Assembly (NCBI GenBank): GCA_001516025.1
Contig: LOEU01000009.1
Location: forward strand, 36,773-100,772
DNA length: 64,000 bases
From: a bacterium BRH_c32
Lineage (GTDB): Bacteria > Bacteroidota > Ignavibacteria > Ignavibacteriales > Melioribacteraceae
Reading direction: 5' to 3'
In this document: piece after piece, positions 1 through 10,155 of the stretch
Layout of the letters: each line of letters starts with the position of its first letter
Numbering within the stretch: position 1 is the stretch's first letter
Translations under genes and position numbers: made by a program
The notes under the pieces: model-generated
What the model was told of the DNA's origin: nothing
What the model saw: the letters and a program-made list of their open reading frames with translations, nothing else
Database searches by the model: none

Positions 1-420
1 ACGCATATAAGATTGATATTTTTCTGATTGCTTTTGCCCTGCTCCATCTACAACCGTAGTTGCTCCAATGGATGCTCCGGGAACCATGATAATTTTTTCG
101 CAAGAAAGTGATATTAATGCTCCCGCGGATATTGCTCGTTTATCTATAAATGCTATCGTTAAAACATTTGAATTAAGAATTGCATCCTTAATCTGAGTTG
201 CGGCATCAACTCTGCCACCGAATGTATTTATTTTGAATAAAACGGCTTTTGCGTTATTCTGCTCCGCTTCACTAATAACCCGGCGCACGTAAGGCGCCAA
301 TCCCAGGTCAATATCACCTTCGATTGTTCCGATATATACTTTATTGCTTTGAGCGATAAGTAAGTTAGCTAATAGGAGATAACCTATTATAAATAAACGA
401 GTTATTAGGTTTGTTTTCAT
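1..420 (-). CDS. NfeD-like membrane serine protease (ClpP class), 3' part missing
   Basis: Partial gene: the ATG is at 420 and the C-terminal part lies beyond base 1. The visible 140 residues start with a hydrophobic signal or anchor segment (about residues 4-23), followed by a ClpP/crotonase-type fold. The segment FKINTFGGRVDAA matches the substrate-groove region, and AISAGALISLSCEKI contains the SAG motif that carries the nucleophilic serine in NfeD (1510-N type) proteases. The following IMVPGASIGATTVVDG is also typical. NfeD proteases cleave membrane substrates and are often paired with stomatin-like proteins. The gene follows speB by one base, so it is probably the last gene visible of the tgt-yajC-speB run. 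The membrane and OB-fold domain expected at the C-terminus cannot be seen. Confidence 0.88.
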   Translation of the reverse strand, partial: MKTNLITRLFIIGYLLLANLLIAQSNKVYIGTIEGDIDLGLAPYVRRVISEAEQNNAKAVLFKINTFGGRVDAATQIKDAILNSNVLTIAFIDKRAISAGALISLSCEKIIMVPGASIGATTVVDGAGQKQSEKYQSYMR

Positions 421-421
421 T

Positions 422-1312
422 TTATTTCTTGCTATAAGCATAGTTAAGAATTTTGTAAACTAATTTTGCTGCCACGAACGAGGAAGAGGTATCTTTTTTA
501 TCGGGAGCAAGCTCCACGACATCAAATCCTACAATATTTTTTGTTTCTCCAACTCTTTTTAATAGATTCATAGTTTCATCCCAGAATAATCCACCCGGTT
601 CAGGAGTTCCGGTATGTGGCATGAACGATGGGTCGAATCCATCCACATCAAATGTAATATAAACATTCTCTTTAAGCGAATTTACCACCTCTTCCATCCA
701 AAAATTGCCGTATAAACCGGTTCTGATTCCGCGAGAATAGAAAGTTTTTATGCCGTGCTCCCGAATAAATACCGCTTCCTCTTTGCATTGCGCTCTAATT
801 CCTACTTGAACAATATCATTTGTGTGCTCTGCTACCCTAGCCATTACGGATGCATGAGAATACTTGCTCCCCTCGTACGATTCACGTAAATCCGAATGAG
901 CATCAAATTGAAGTATAGATAAATTTTGATACTTTTCAAGATGTGCCAAAACAGGAGCACTTGATATTGAATGCTCCCCTCCAAGTGTTACTACAAACTT
1001 ACCCATATCCAAATACTTCTTCACATTCTTATAAATCTCTGATAGTGCCTTCTTAGAAGTGAGTTTTTCTAGCTTCATCGGGGATAGTGTGGCTATCCCC
1101 TTTTCAAAGCATAGTTCACGATTTAATTCTTCATCAAAGAACTCAACATAATGAGATGCTTTAATAATCTCTGCCGGTCCATCCTTCGTCCCCTTCCCAT
1201 AACTAACAGTCTTTTCGAATGGTGCAGATAAAATTACGATTTCGGAATCTTTCAGATTGGAATACTGCTCCTCAATTGCTAAAAAATTCTTCTTTATGCC
1301 AAGCTCTTTCAT
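422..1312 (-). CDS. speB: Agmatinase (ureohydrolase family)
   Basis: A 296-residue manganese ureohydrolase, most likely agmatinase, which converts agmatine to putrescine and urea. The binuclear metal motifs are all present: LGGEHS (110-115), QFDAHSD (135-141) and FDVDGFDPSFMPHTGTPEPGG (221-241); the last is typical of agmatinases. The open frame extends to a TTG at 1327, but that codon lies just before the sequence AAAGGA, which makes a good ribosome binding site for the ATG at 1312, so I start there. The gene lies downstream of yajC and upstream of the nfeD-like gene. Arginase or guanidinobutyrase activity cannot be excluded from motifs alone. Confidence 0.93.
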   Translation of the reverse strand: MKELGIKKNFLAIEEQYSNLKDSEIVILSAPFEKTVSYGKGTKDGPAEIIKASHYVEFFDEELNRELCFEKGIATLSPMKLEKLTSKKALSEIYKNVKKYLDMGKFVVTLGGEHSISSAPVLAHLEKYQNLSILQFDAHSDLRESYEGSKYSHASVMARVAEHTNDIVQVGIRAQCKEEAVFIREHGIKTFYSRGIRTGLYGNFWMEEVVNSLKENVYITFDVDGFDPSFMPHTGTPEPGGLFWDETMNLLKRVGETKNIVGFDVVELAPDKKDTSSSFVAAKLVYKILNYAYSKK

Positions 1313-1330
1313 TTTAATTCCTTTCAAAAT

Positions 1331-1651
1331 TTATTTTGTATCGTTAGCTTTAATAATTGTAGCAATAGCACTACGTTCAAATTTAGCTTTAACGTTATTG
1401 CCTAGATCAAGTAAAACAGTCTTTTCATCAAGACCAGCAACAGTGGCATGCATGCCGCCGCCAGTAATCACTTTATCCCCTTTTTCCACACTCGCAAGCA
1501 ATTTTTCTCTTTCTTTGGTTTTCTTTTGCTGTGGACGGATAATCATAAAATAAAAAATTGCGAATATAGCACCAAACATAATAAGTGTGCTAACCATACT
1601 TCCTCCGCCGCCGCCGTTTGGGGTAGGCGCCATTGCTAATAATAGATCCAT
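1331..1651 (-). CDS. yajC: Preprotein translocase accessory subunit YajC
   Basis: A 106-residue protein with a short Gly-rich periplasmic N-terminus, one membrane helix (about 20-38), the basic motif RPQQKK right after it, and a soluble SH3-like tail (KGDKVITGGGMHATV). This is the standard YajC layout. YajC associates with SecDF at the Sec translocon. The location directly downstream of tgt (9 bases between them) is the widely conserved tgt-yajC arrangement; secD and secF do not follow here, and speB comes next instead. Confidence 0.95.
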   Translation of the reverse strand: MDLLLAMAPTPNGGGGGSMVSTLIMFGAIFAIFYFMIIRPQQKKTKEREKLLASVEKGDKVITGGGMHATVAGLDEKTVLLDLGNNVKAKFERSAIATIIKANDTK

Positions 1652-1660
1652 TGTACTCTC

Positions 1661-2800
<1,140 letters not shown>

Positions 2801-3052
2801 TTATACCTATCATATTTAATTTTATCCCAATTATAAAGATAAAGTAATTAAAGGAATACTCAAAGCCGATACTCCCTTTAGCCCTTACTTCATTATTGTG
2901 TTAAATCGGATTCGATTTTAATATGGAATGACCTTTGCAAATTGTTCTCACCAAAAAATTATATTCAATTAATAAATATATCACTGATTTCGATCATGAC
3001 TTAGAGTAACTTGGTAGCAATAAATGAAATGGAGTAGTTAAAGAAAGAATTA

Positions 3053-6000
3053 TTATACTGTAATCTCTACAACATCAAAATGTTTATCAATCTCTTTTTG
3101 TAATTCGATAGTCTTCGAAATCACCGTAACGATTTTGCAATATGTTCTCACATCGTCTGCGGTGAGCGATCTCCCTTTCCTGTCCTTTAACCATTTTTCA
3201 CATACTTGATATCCACCGATTCGATACTGCCAAACTTCCTCCTCTATCCCCTCAAAATATTGATTATTATTTATCCATACTCTGCCTGTTTTGATCTGGT
3301 CGGCGTCATAAGTCAATTTTTCTACCTTATTTCCTTTACTCTCTTCAATCGGAAATTTGGCAATAGTTCTATCCAATTCTTTCGATTTAAGTAGATGCAA
3401 ATCAGCGAGTTTCTTTCCGAGCTTACCAAGTTGAATAAAAAGTTCATAATCTTTCGTGAATGGAATACGAGGAAAATCGATCTTCAAAAATTCCGCATAT
3501 TTCGTTCGATAAATATTACTGTAAAGAATCCCATAGATATAGTAAAATATTTCTTCGGGAGTTACTTCTTTTTGAAATGCTCCACTAAGTTCTAAGAATG
3601 TTTCGGGATTAATATTCGGCTGCTTAGCTTGATAATCAATCATCGGTTCAAAAATCATCATTTGAGAAGCGAGAGAACTCTTTTTCTTCTTTTGCTCAGG
3701 ATAAATATAAAGAGGGAATACTAATTCACCTCCACGCCGGAATAAATTTAGATCAACTATATTTTCCGAGACAAATACAATATCATACGTATCAGAACCA
3801 ATAACGCCTGATTGCCGACCGACACATAAAGCAGTATTCTCCTTGAGTAGATGCCTCATCGTTTCTCCTCTAGGCATACAATGAAATCCTCGAGAATTAC
3901 CTGTATAATATGTATATCGAATATCAAATGGGCGATATAAAATCGGTTTAATATTATTTTTTGACATCCCACTATTTTTTAAGTCTTGTTTAGCTAGGTC
4001 AATCTTCCAATCTCTAACATCTTTCCCAAGCTCATAAGTCTGCCTCGCTAATTCAGTCTCGAGTCTAAGAAAATTTTGAACACGTTTCCATATTTCCTCC
4101 TCGCTCCAAGCAATAGTTAAAGAGTCACGAGCTGTAACTATACCGACATTATTAATAGGAAATATTTCTGTGAGCTTTATAAATTTTTCATAACTTTTTC
4201 GCAAAGTTATATCTTGCGGCACAAAAAGATAAAATTCACTTTTGGGTTTAAGCCTATTCCATCTTACATTTTTAATAGAGTGTTTATTAAGCCAATTATA
4301 TTTTGTATCTCTTAAACCAAAAATCTCTTGATGATATATTGATTTTGTTTTAGATTTTTTGTGCTTTATAAAAAATGCTATTGCCACTCCCTGTTGAATA
4401 TCAAAAACATTTTCATCTTTGCTTCCATCAGGAGATTTCTCTTTCTTTAAATTATTGCCATGCAAATCGAGAATATAAATTTCATCAAAAGTGTTCATTA
4501 AAGATTTCCGCATACCTCGAAATGTCGGGTTATCGAGATAACTATGATTTGTGATAAATCCCAGAACACCTTCACCGGCTTCATCTATTTTCCATTGCGA
4601 AAAACGAATAAACTTCACATAGTCATCTTGCAGCCATTTAGAATTTTTTTCGCCTAGTGGTTTCCCATCCACTTGATAATACTCTTTTATCTCTTCCGAA
4701 ATCCATTCACCGATATTTGAAGAATGTCCGGAATATGGCGGATTTCCGAGCACAACAAGAATCGGAACTTGTTTTTTAATTTTTCCTGCTTCATGGCTCT
4801 CATGTGAAAGTGATGACATTCCCGGAAATCGTGATTCATCTAGTTCTTTCATTTCGAGAGTGTTGGTAAGGTAATATTTTACTCGCTCATCATCTTCCAT
4901 TCTGTAGCCAAGCTCTTCCAATAGAAACGACATCTTCATGTGCCCTATTGCATAAGGAGCCATCATCAATTCAAACGAATAATAATTTTGCAAAATCTGT
5001 TCTTTGAGAAAAGTTTTAACTGCACCTCTCCCATATTTCCCCTCGAATTCTTCTACCGCTGTTTCAATAGCTTTTGCTAAGAAACTAAGTGTGCCGCCTG
5101 CAGGATCAAGTAAAGTTACATCCTTTGATGCAAGTCCATCTCCAATATCAAATTTCTCTTTAAGTATTTGATGAAGCGATCGGACAATAAATGACACCAC
5201 CGGTTCGGGGGTATAATAAACACCCCTCTTTTCTCTAGTTTTGGGATCATAAACCGAAAGGAATGTTTCATAAAAATGTAATACCGGGTCGCTTCCTTTC
5301 CCTTCCTTGTAATATTGATCAAGAATCTTTTTAGCATCAGCCGCACTTAGTACCTCTGCGATATCATCAATAATTACTTCCATCTGTAACGGCAGGTCTT
5401 CTAACGAAATGAATTTAAATACATCTCTAAGAATCCCAATCGATTTTGGAATGTATGAGAAAGCTAATTTCCTATTGAAATCTTTCTCTGCTCTCAATCG
5501 GGCTGCGAATAAACCATAAGTAATCGTTTGTGAATAAATATCCGCAAATTCATTTTCATTTATTCCTGCAATTAAAAACTCTTTGAAAGCATCATAAAAA
5601 CCATGAATCGATTCTGTACCGAGTTTTAATTCCTCGCTTACAATTTCATCTTTCAAAAATCTTGTTCTTTTTGCTAGTTCAATTGCCAAAGTCTTCGCAG
5701 TGTAAGTCCTCGGAAGTGAAAAATCTAAAAATCTTTCGAGTAGTTCAAATAATTTATCTTCATTTTCAAGAGCAGGAGATGTGGAGAGTTTTCTAATTAC
5801 GAATGGACGAGCGATAGATATCTGATCAATCCTTTCTCCGTTTCTATATAAACGAAATTCGGTAAAGTTCGTTAAAATTACATTTGGAAAAGTCGATAAA
5901 TATCTTTCAAGCTGTGGAGTATCTTCAATTTTGTCTAAATCAGCACCTAAATCTTTCGCTTCAATATAACCGATTATTTTTTGCTTACCATCCCAAATCC

Positions 6001-6178
6001 TAAAATCGGGATTACCAGCTTCAGTTTTCTTAGGCAGAACAGTAATATCAATCTTCTTTTTTCTTTCCGAGATAGAATATTGAGTAATGAAATCTGCAAG
6101 ATGCTTATAGTACGATTCCTCCCTCGCATCCCCTTTCTGATATTCTTGGAATAAATTAGATAAATAATTTTTTGTCAT
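3053..6178 (-). CDS. Single-chain type IIG / type ISP-like restriction-modification enzyme
   Basis: A 1041-residue fused endonuclease and adenine methyltransferase. The N-terminus carries a PD-(D/E)xK nuclease: D58 in NPDFRIWDG and E73-A-K75 in YIEAKDLG. The central part has N6-adenine methyltransferase motif I (LLDPAGGTLSFL, about 355) and catalytic motif IV NPPYSGHSS (about 478). The C-terminal part, with segments such as RPFDIRYTYYTGNSRGF, resembles the specificity domain of type ISP enzymes. Type ISP proteins are about 1570 residues because they have a helicase between nuclease and methylase; that helicase is absent here, so the architecture is closer to type IIG. No separate specificity or methylase gene is nearby. 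It probably acts alone against foreign DNA; the target sequence cannot be predicted. Confidence 0.9.
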   Translation of the reverse strand: MTKNYLSNLFQEYQKGDAREESYYKHLADFITQYSISERKKKIDITVLPKKTEAGNPDFRIWDGKQKIIGYIEAKDLGADLDKIEDTPQLERYLSTFPNVILTNFTEFRLYRNGERIDQISIARPFVIRKLSTSPALENEDKLFELLERFLDFSLPRTYTAKTLAIELAKRTRFLKDEIVSEELKLGTESIHGFYDAFKEFLIAGINENEFADIYSQTITYGLFAARLRAEKDFNRKLAFSYIPKSIGILRDVFKFISLEDLPLQMEVIIDDIAEVLSAADAKKILDQYYKEGKGSDPVLHFYETFLSVYDPKTREKRGVYYTPEPVVSFIVRSLHQILKEKFDIGDGLASKDVTLLDPAGGTLSFLAKAIETAVEEFEGKYGRGAVKTFLKEQILQNYYSFELMMAPYAIGHMKMSFLLEELGYRMEDDERVKYYLTNTLEMKELDESRFPGMSSLSHESHEAGKIKKQVPILVVLGNPPYSGHSSNIGEWISEEIKEYYQVDGKPLGEKNSKWLQDDYVKFIRFSQWKIDEAGEGVLGFITNHSYLDNPTFRGMRKSLMNTFDEIYILDLHGNNLKKEKSPDGSKDENVFDIQQGVAIAFFIKHKKSKTKSIYHQEIFGLRDTKYNWLNKHSIKNVRWNRLKPKSEFYLFVPQDITLRKSYEKFIKLTEIFPINNVGIVTARDSLTIAWSEEEIWKRVQNFLRLETELARQTYELGKDVRDWKIDLAKQDLKNSGMSKNNIKPILYRPFDIRYTYYTGNSRGFHCMPRGETMRHLLKENTALCVGRQSGVIGSDTYDIVFVSENIVDLNLFRRGGELVFPLYIYPEQKKKKSSLASQMMIFEPMIDYQAKQPNINPETFLELSGAFQKEVTPEEIFYYIYGILYSNIYRTKYAEFLKIDFPRIPFTKDYELFIQLGKLGKKLADLHLLKSKELDRTIAKFPIEESKGNKVEKLTYDADQIKTGRVWINNNQYFEGIEEEVWQYRIGGYQVCEKWLKDRKGRSLTADDVRTYCKIVTVISKTIELQKEIDKHFDVVEITV

Positions 6179-6204
6179 AACATTAATATACTGAACAAAA
6201 TTAA

Positions 6205-7254
6205 TTAAGGGAATTTTATCTTTTTGAAAATTCCTGTGATTTTTTCAAAACCATACTCAATCTTATTCGTTACTGTTTCCATTGCCTCGGAAATAGTTTT
6301 CTTTCCCTTATTTTCATCACCCGGTTTACCGCCATTAATCTTATTTGCCATATCCATTACATAAGCAACCGGATTAAAAGCATATTTTGCAAAATTTTCC
6401 TTTTTCTCAACTGCTATATTTTTAAGAGCAATTTTTATCCTTTCCCTTACGTCCCCAGTTATTAATTTTGCCGTATCATAAACTACACGGAATGATGGTC
6501 GCAAATCTTTGTCGCTGCTAATATAAACTTTATGACAATAGTATTCAGTGATAAATGAGATTCTAGTTACAAGCATCGCATTTACGAATCCATCCCCAAT
6601 CGAACCCATAATTTTATCTATAAACGGAATACTCTTCATTCCATCTGAAGCTAGACTTGCAAATATTTCATCGGAGGCATATTCGACACCTTCCGAACCG
6701 CCAATCGCCATTGCTGTATATATCTTTCTCCCGATGCCAAATAGATCTTTATTCGATACTCGTCCGTTATATGTTATAAAAATCTCTTTCACTAAATTTA
6801 TACTGGCTGATAATATTATGATAGCATCTAGAAAACCATTCTGCGATACCGCCGTACTGTAAAATACTTTCGATATATACCTCTGACGTAAAGCCATTAC
6901 TCTAGCTTGCAAAATTAAAATGGAATCTTTGTATTTCTCTTCGTTTGTCTTCGAGCAATTAAAATCATATTCTATTAAATGTTTATTCTTTTGAAATCGC
7001 TTTAATCTTTTTAAATAGATCGCTTCAATTTCATCTAAATTCTTTGTAGGAGAAAAACTTCTCGGAATCGCTAATGTCTTAATCAAAGGGATTATTACAA
7101 AATAGATTAGCACGAAAGCAACAAAAATTAAAAAAGCATATCCCCAGTATTCATCGATAGACCTTAAATCATTATATAGGGAGATGAATTCTCTTACAAT
7201 TATTATCGATATAGCAATTGAAAAGAGGAAAAATATTTTCTTTATTAGCTGCAT
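6205..7254 (-). CDS. YcjF-like DUF697 membrane protein
   Basis: A 349-residue protein with two N-terminal membrane helices (about 5-22 and 40-62), a charged linker, and a DUF697-type region (about 125-270) that includes GFLDAIIILSASINLVKEIF and a Gly/Ala-rich stretch. The tail is Lys-rich and soluble. DUF697/YcjF proteins often pair with GTPases, but no GTPase gene is adjacent. A good ribosome binding site (CGGAG) precedes the ATG. The gene ends 26 bases before the restriction-modification gene and may be co-transcribed with it; whether it has any role in defence is unknown. Function otherwise not recognised. Confidence 0.7.
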   Translation of the reverse strand: MQLIKKIFFLFSIAISIIIVREFISLYNDLRSIDEYWGYAFLIFVAFVLIYFVIIPLIKTLAIPRSFSPTKNLDEIEAIYLKRLKRFQKNKHLIEYDFNCSKTNEEKYKDSILILQARVMALRQRYISKVFYSTAVSQNGFLDAIIILSASINLVKEIFITYNGRVSNKDLFGIGRKIYTAMAIGGSEGVEYASDEIFASLASDGMKSIPFIDKIMGSIGDGFVNAMLVTRISFITEYYCHKVYISSDKDLRPSFRVVYDTAKLITGDVRERIKIALKNIAVEKKENFAKYAFNPVAYVMDMANKINGGKPGDENKGKKTISEAMETVTNKIEYGFEKITGIFKKIKFP

Positions 7255-7362
7255 TTTTTCTCCGGATTAGAATTAGTTATCTGCCTAATCATTTTTATAA
7301 TTTCAACACATTTTAAATTCTAACTTATAATAACCCGATATGAAGGTCAAGATTAAATAAAT

Positions 7363-7396
7363 AAAAAAAGCAGTACGGAGAATTTTCCATACTGCT
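7363..7396 (-). terminator. Rho-independent terminator after the sulfur cassette
   Basis: On the minus strand AGCAGTA pairs with TACTGCT (7390-7396 with 7369-7375), with further GGA/TCC pairing inside, followed by a run of seven T. It lies about 40 bases past the stop of the persulfide dioxygenase gene and ends that operon. Confidence 0.85.
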
Positions 7397-7435
7397 TCCA
7401 TTAACATCGTGTAACTTCAAATGCCGACTGAAAAA

Positions 7436-8854
7436 CTATTTCACTTCCTGAAGCACCTCTTTCTCTATCTTCTTCCCTTCATTCTGCCATGCTGTATAGC
7501 CGCCTGTAAGATTTATTACATTCTTGATTCCCACCGATAACAACAAACTTACACCAATACTCGACCTATCACCTCCTGCACAATTCAATACAATCTCTTT
7601 TTCATTTTTCAGTAAATCTTTTTTATCGAGTAGTGAACCTAGATGAATATTCTTAGCTCCGGGAATATGCCCTGCTACAAATTCGGTCGCTCCTCTTACA
7701 TCAATCACCGTAACTTCATCTGTAAGCATCTTCTTCTCTAATTCAGCTACTGTCAACTGATTCACGGTTTCAAGTTCGTGGCAGTCATTCGCATAAGTAT
7801 CTAAATTGGCGATATAGCCATGAATATTATCCAGTCCAATCCGAATCAATGACTTCGTAAGTTCATCTATATTCGAATCATTTGCTACTAGCATAAATGG
7901 ATTTTCATAATCAAGCAGCCATCCCGCCCATGTAGAAAATGATGCATTATCCTGAATATTTATCGATTTACAAATATGTCCGCCCGCATAAGAAAGTTTA
8001 TCTCTCGTATCAACTAATCGAATTTCCTTTTCAAGTGCTGACTTAAATTGTGGTAATGTCAATCTCGCCGGATGAGGCAATCCACCAAGAATTTGCGGTC
8101 CGGTTTTATTCAATTTTTTCATCATTGCAAAATATTTCGGAGGCTCGGGCTGCCCATCGAGAAGTACTGAAATAAATTTCTCTTCATCATCGATATTCAA
8201 AGCCCAATTTGTAAATTTTTCGTATCCGACTGTGGAACTAGGGACTGCACCGAGTGCTTTCCCACAGGCCGAACCCGCTCCATGTGCAGGCCATACTTGA
8301 ATATGATCAGGTAACGACTTAAATTTTTTCAATGATTGAAACATCTGCCTTGCACCTATCTCCTGAGTACCGATATATCCCGCTGCTTTTTCTAGTAGAT
8401 CGGGGCGACCTACATCACCGACAAATACAAAATCACCCGTGAAAATCATTACCGGTGCCGTGCTTCGCGCTGTATCTGTCAATAAGAAACTAATATGTTC
8501 AGGTGTATGACCCGGAGTATGAATGACTTCAAAAAGAAGATTACCTACTTTGAATGAATGCCCCTCTTTAAGAGCAATATGATCAAATTGATATTGCCAA
8601 TCCGGTCCGCCTTCTTCCGAAAGCATTACTTGTGCCGAAGTTGCTGCCGCTAATTCTCTTGTTCCGCTTAAGAAATCCGCATGTATATGCGTTTCTGTTA
8701 TATGCGTAATTTTTAATTTTTCTTTCTCGGCAATTTCAAGATAAACGTCTATATCTCTTCTCGGATCGATTACTATCGCCTCTCCCGAAGCTTGACATCC
8801 GATTATATAACTTGCCTGCGCTAATCCTGTTTCATATATATGTTTGAAAAACAT
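7436..8854 (-). CDS. cstB: CstB-type persulfide dioxygenase with two rhodanese domains
   Basis: A 472-residue protein with an ETHE1-like metallo-beta-lactamase domain (1-240) followed by two rhodanese folds (about 255-365 and 370-470). Expected mononuclear iron ligands are H56 in THIHADF, H112 in HTPGH and D141 in TGDFVF. The fourth metallo-hydrolase residue, His in most dinuclear members, is F61, as expected when only one iron is bound. The first rhodanese domain has no cysteine in its loop and is presumably inactive; the second has C425 in NCAGGDRSS. This dioxygenase / pseudo-rhodanese / rhodanese order is that of Staphylococcus aureus CstB, which oxidises persulfides to thiosulfate. It follows a single rhodanese and a TauE exporter, as in the cst operon. 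No sulfide:quinone oxidoreductase is present here. Confidence 0.88.
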   Translation of the reverse strand: MFFKHIYETGLAQASYIIGCQASGEAIVIDPRRDIDVYLEIAEKEKLKITHITETHIHADFLSGTRELAAATSAQVMLSEEGGPDWQYQFDHIALKEGHSFKVGNLLFEVIHTPGHTPEHISFLLTDTARSTAPVMIFTGDFVFVGDVGRPDLLEKAAGYIGTQEIGARQMFQSLKKFKSLPDHIQVWPAHGAGSACGKALGAVPSSTVGYEKFTNWALNIDDEEKFISVLLDGQPEPPKYFAMMKKLNKTGPQILGGLPHPARLTLPQFKSALEKEIRLVDTRDKLSYAGGHICKSINIQDNASFSTWAGWLLDYENPFMLVANDSNIDELTKSLIRIGLDNIHGYIANLDTYANDCHELETVNQLTVAELEKKMLTDEVTVIDVRGATEFVAGHIPGAKNIHLGSLLDKKDLLKNEKEIVLNCAGGDRSSIGVSLLLSVGIKNVINLTGGYTAWQNEGKKIEKEVLQEVK

Positions 8855-8871
8855 TTTTTCCTCTTAATTTA

Positions 8872-9216
8872 TTATTCAATTTCACCATTCCAACCGATAA
8901 TACCATCGGCTAGATTATAAACTCTTTCAAATCCCATTTGAAGCATCTGCTTTGCTGCATGATGGCTTCTATTCCCGCTGCGGCAATAGATATAATAACT
9001 TTTATTTTTATCTAACTTTTCTATCTCTTTTGTAAATACCGGACTCATGATATCTAACAATAATGAATTAGGTATCCTTTGATCTTCATTTTCTGCTAAA
9101 GTCCTTACATCTATAAGCACTGCATCTTTATCATTTTTCATTTGTTCATTGAATGTATCTGAATCGAGATTTATTACTTGTTGTCTATTTCCAAATACCG
9201 AAGATAATAATGACAT
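8872..9216 (-). CDS. Single-domain rhodanese sulfurtransferase
   Basis: A 114-residue rhodanese with the active-site loop CRSGNRS (C78), preceded by the usual VLIDVRTLAE strand and followed by GFERVYNLADGIIGW. There is no signal peptide, so it is cytoplasmic. It lies 9 bases after the TauE-type exporter gene and 17 bases before the persulfide dioxygenase gene, so it probably shuttles sulfane sulfur between low-molecular-weight persulfides and the dioxygenase, comparable in role to CstA. Confidence 0.93.
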   Translation of the reverse strand: MSLLSSVFGNRQQVINLDSDTFNEQMKNDKDAVLIDVRTLAENEDQRIPNSLLLDIMSPVFTKEIEKLDKNKSYYIYCRSGNRSHHAAKQMLQMGFERVYNLADGIIGWNGEIE

Positions 9217-9226
9217 ATTTTATTCC

Positions 9227-10021
9227 TTATATTAATTTAAATTCTTTAGCTAAAATAAATACGCTCATGATTAGAACAAACCAACCGAAGGCGGGTTTGA
9301 GTTGAGCTCCTTTAATAAACTTGCTGATAAAACTACCTAAATAAATTCCACCAATCGCTATCGCCGAAAGACTTATTAAAAATATCCAATTAAACTGAAA
9401 ACCTAAAATCAGATCGGAGGCAAAACCGGTCAACGAATTGAGCGAAATTATTAATAATGACGTTCCTACCGCTGATTTCATTGGGATTTTTAGAAATATT
9501 ACTAATGCAGGTATAATCAAAAATCCGCCTCCTGCTCCCACCGTTCCGGTTACAAATCCTACTATTAATCCCGATATAAAAAGTCTTTTACCATCTTTCC
9601 TTTGATCATCGTCAATCTCTAAACTCCTATCCGTAATCATCTTAAATGCCGAAAATAGCATCAAGACAGAGAAAAAAATCATTATCATAAAGTTTTTTGT
9701 AATCGTAAAACTTTCAAAACTTATTACCGTACTCGGCACTAAAGGCATAAATAATGATCGAGTAATTATTACAGAAATAAAAGCCGGAATCGCAAACGCA
9801 ACCGCCGATTTTATTTTTATTAATCCTTTCAAGTAATAGTTATATGCACCGAATAAACTTGTAAGCCCTACTATAAATAAAGAGTAAGATGTTGCGCTAA
9901 AAGGAGTTAAACCAAATAAATATACAAGTAACGGTACCGTAAGTATCGATCCGCCTGCACCAATTAATCCGAGTGAAACCCCGATAAATAATGTTAATAT
10001 GTATCCTAATATTTCTATGAT
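9227..10021 (-). CDS. tauE: TauE/SafE-family sulfite/organosulfonate exporter, non-standard start
   Basis: A polytopic membrane protein of 264 residues when read from the ATC at 10021 (or 263 from the ATA at 10018). The first ATG/GTG/TTG in frame is a TTG at 9832, but starting there removes the conserved first TauE repeat, SLGLIGAGGSILTVPLL, which reads perfectly upstream and pairs with the second repeat FVTGTVGAGGGFLIIPAL. An in-frame TAA at 10028-10030 closes the frame, so initiation must be at GAG, AAT, ATC or ATA. AAGAGA at 10024-10029 may serve as a weak ribosome binding site. The full length is normal for the family. As first gene of the sulfur cassette it probably exports sulfite or thiosulfate. 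Product call firm; exact start uncertain. Confidence 0.87.
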   Translation of the reverse strand: MIEILGYILTLFIGVSLGLIGAGGSILTVPLLVYLFGLTPFSATSYSLFIVGLTSLFGAYNYYLKGLIKIKSAVAFAIPAFISVIITRSLFMPLVPSTVISFESFTITKNFMIMIFFSVLMLFSAFKMITDRSLEIDDDQRKDGKRLFISGLIVGFVTGTVGAGGGFLIIPALVIFLKIPMKSAVGTSLLIISLNSLTGFASDLILGFQFNWIFLISLSAIAIGGIYLGSFISKFIKGAQLKPAFGWFVLIMSVFILAKEFKLI

Positions 10022-10117
10022 ATTCTCTTAATTTTATATTCTATAAGATGTCCGATTTAAGAAAAGGGTTCAAACCTATGAATGCGTTTAGAAAAGGAGA
10101 GTTATACTCTTTAAAAT

Positions 10118-10155
10118 AATAATTGCTCCCCTATTAGAACAAGAGAGCAATTATT
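10118..10155 (-). terminator. Terminator-like hairpin in the leader of the sulfur cassette
   Basis: An 11-base-pair perfect stem (AATAATTGCTC with GAGCAATTATT) closes a 16-base loop and is followed on the minus strand by TATTTTAA. It abuts the outer helix of the structured RNA upstream and lies about 100 bases before the TauE gene. It may end a free RNA or act as an attenuator for the operon. Confidence 0.65.

Noticed and set aside
1257..1639. Plus-strand frames of 63-98 codons opposite speB and yajC
   Set aside because: They lie antisense to well-supported genes, have no ribosome binding site and give low-complexity Ser/Phe/Leu-rich products.
2801..3052. Possible small gene or RNA in the gap between tgt and the restriction enzyme
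   Set aside because: Only AT-rich sequence without an open frame of use, paired stem or terminator that I can support.
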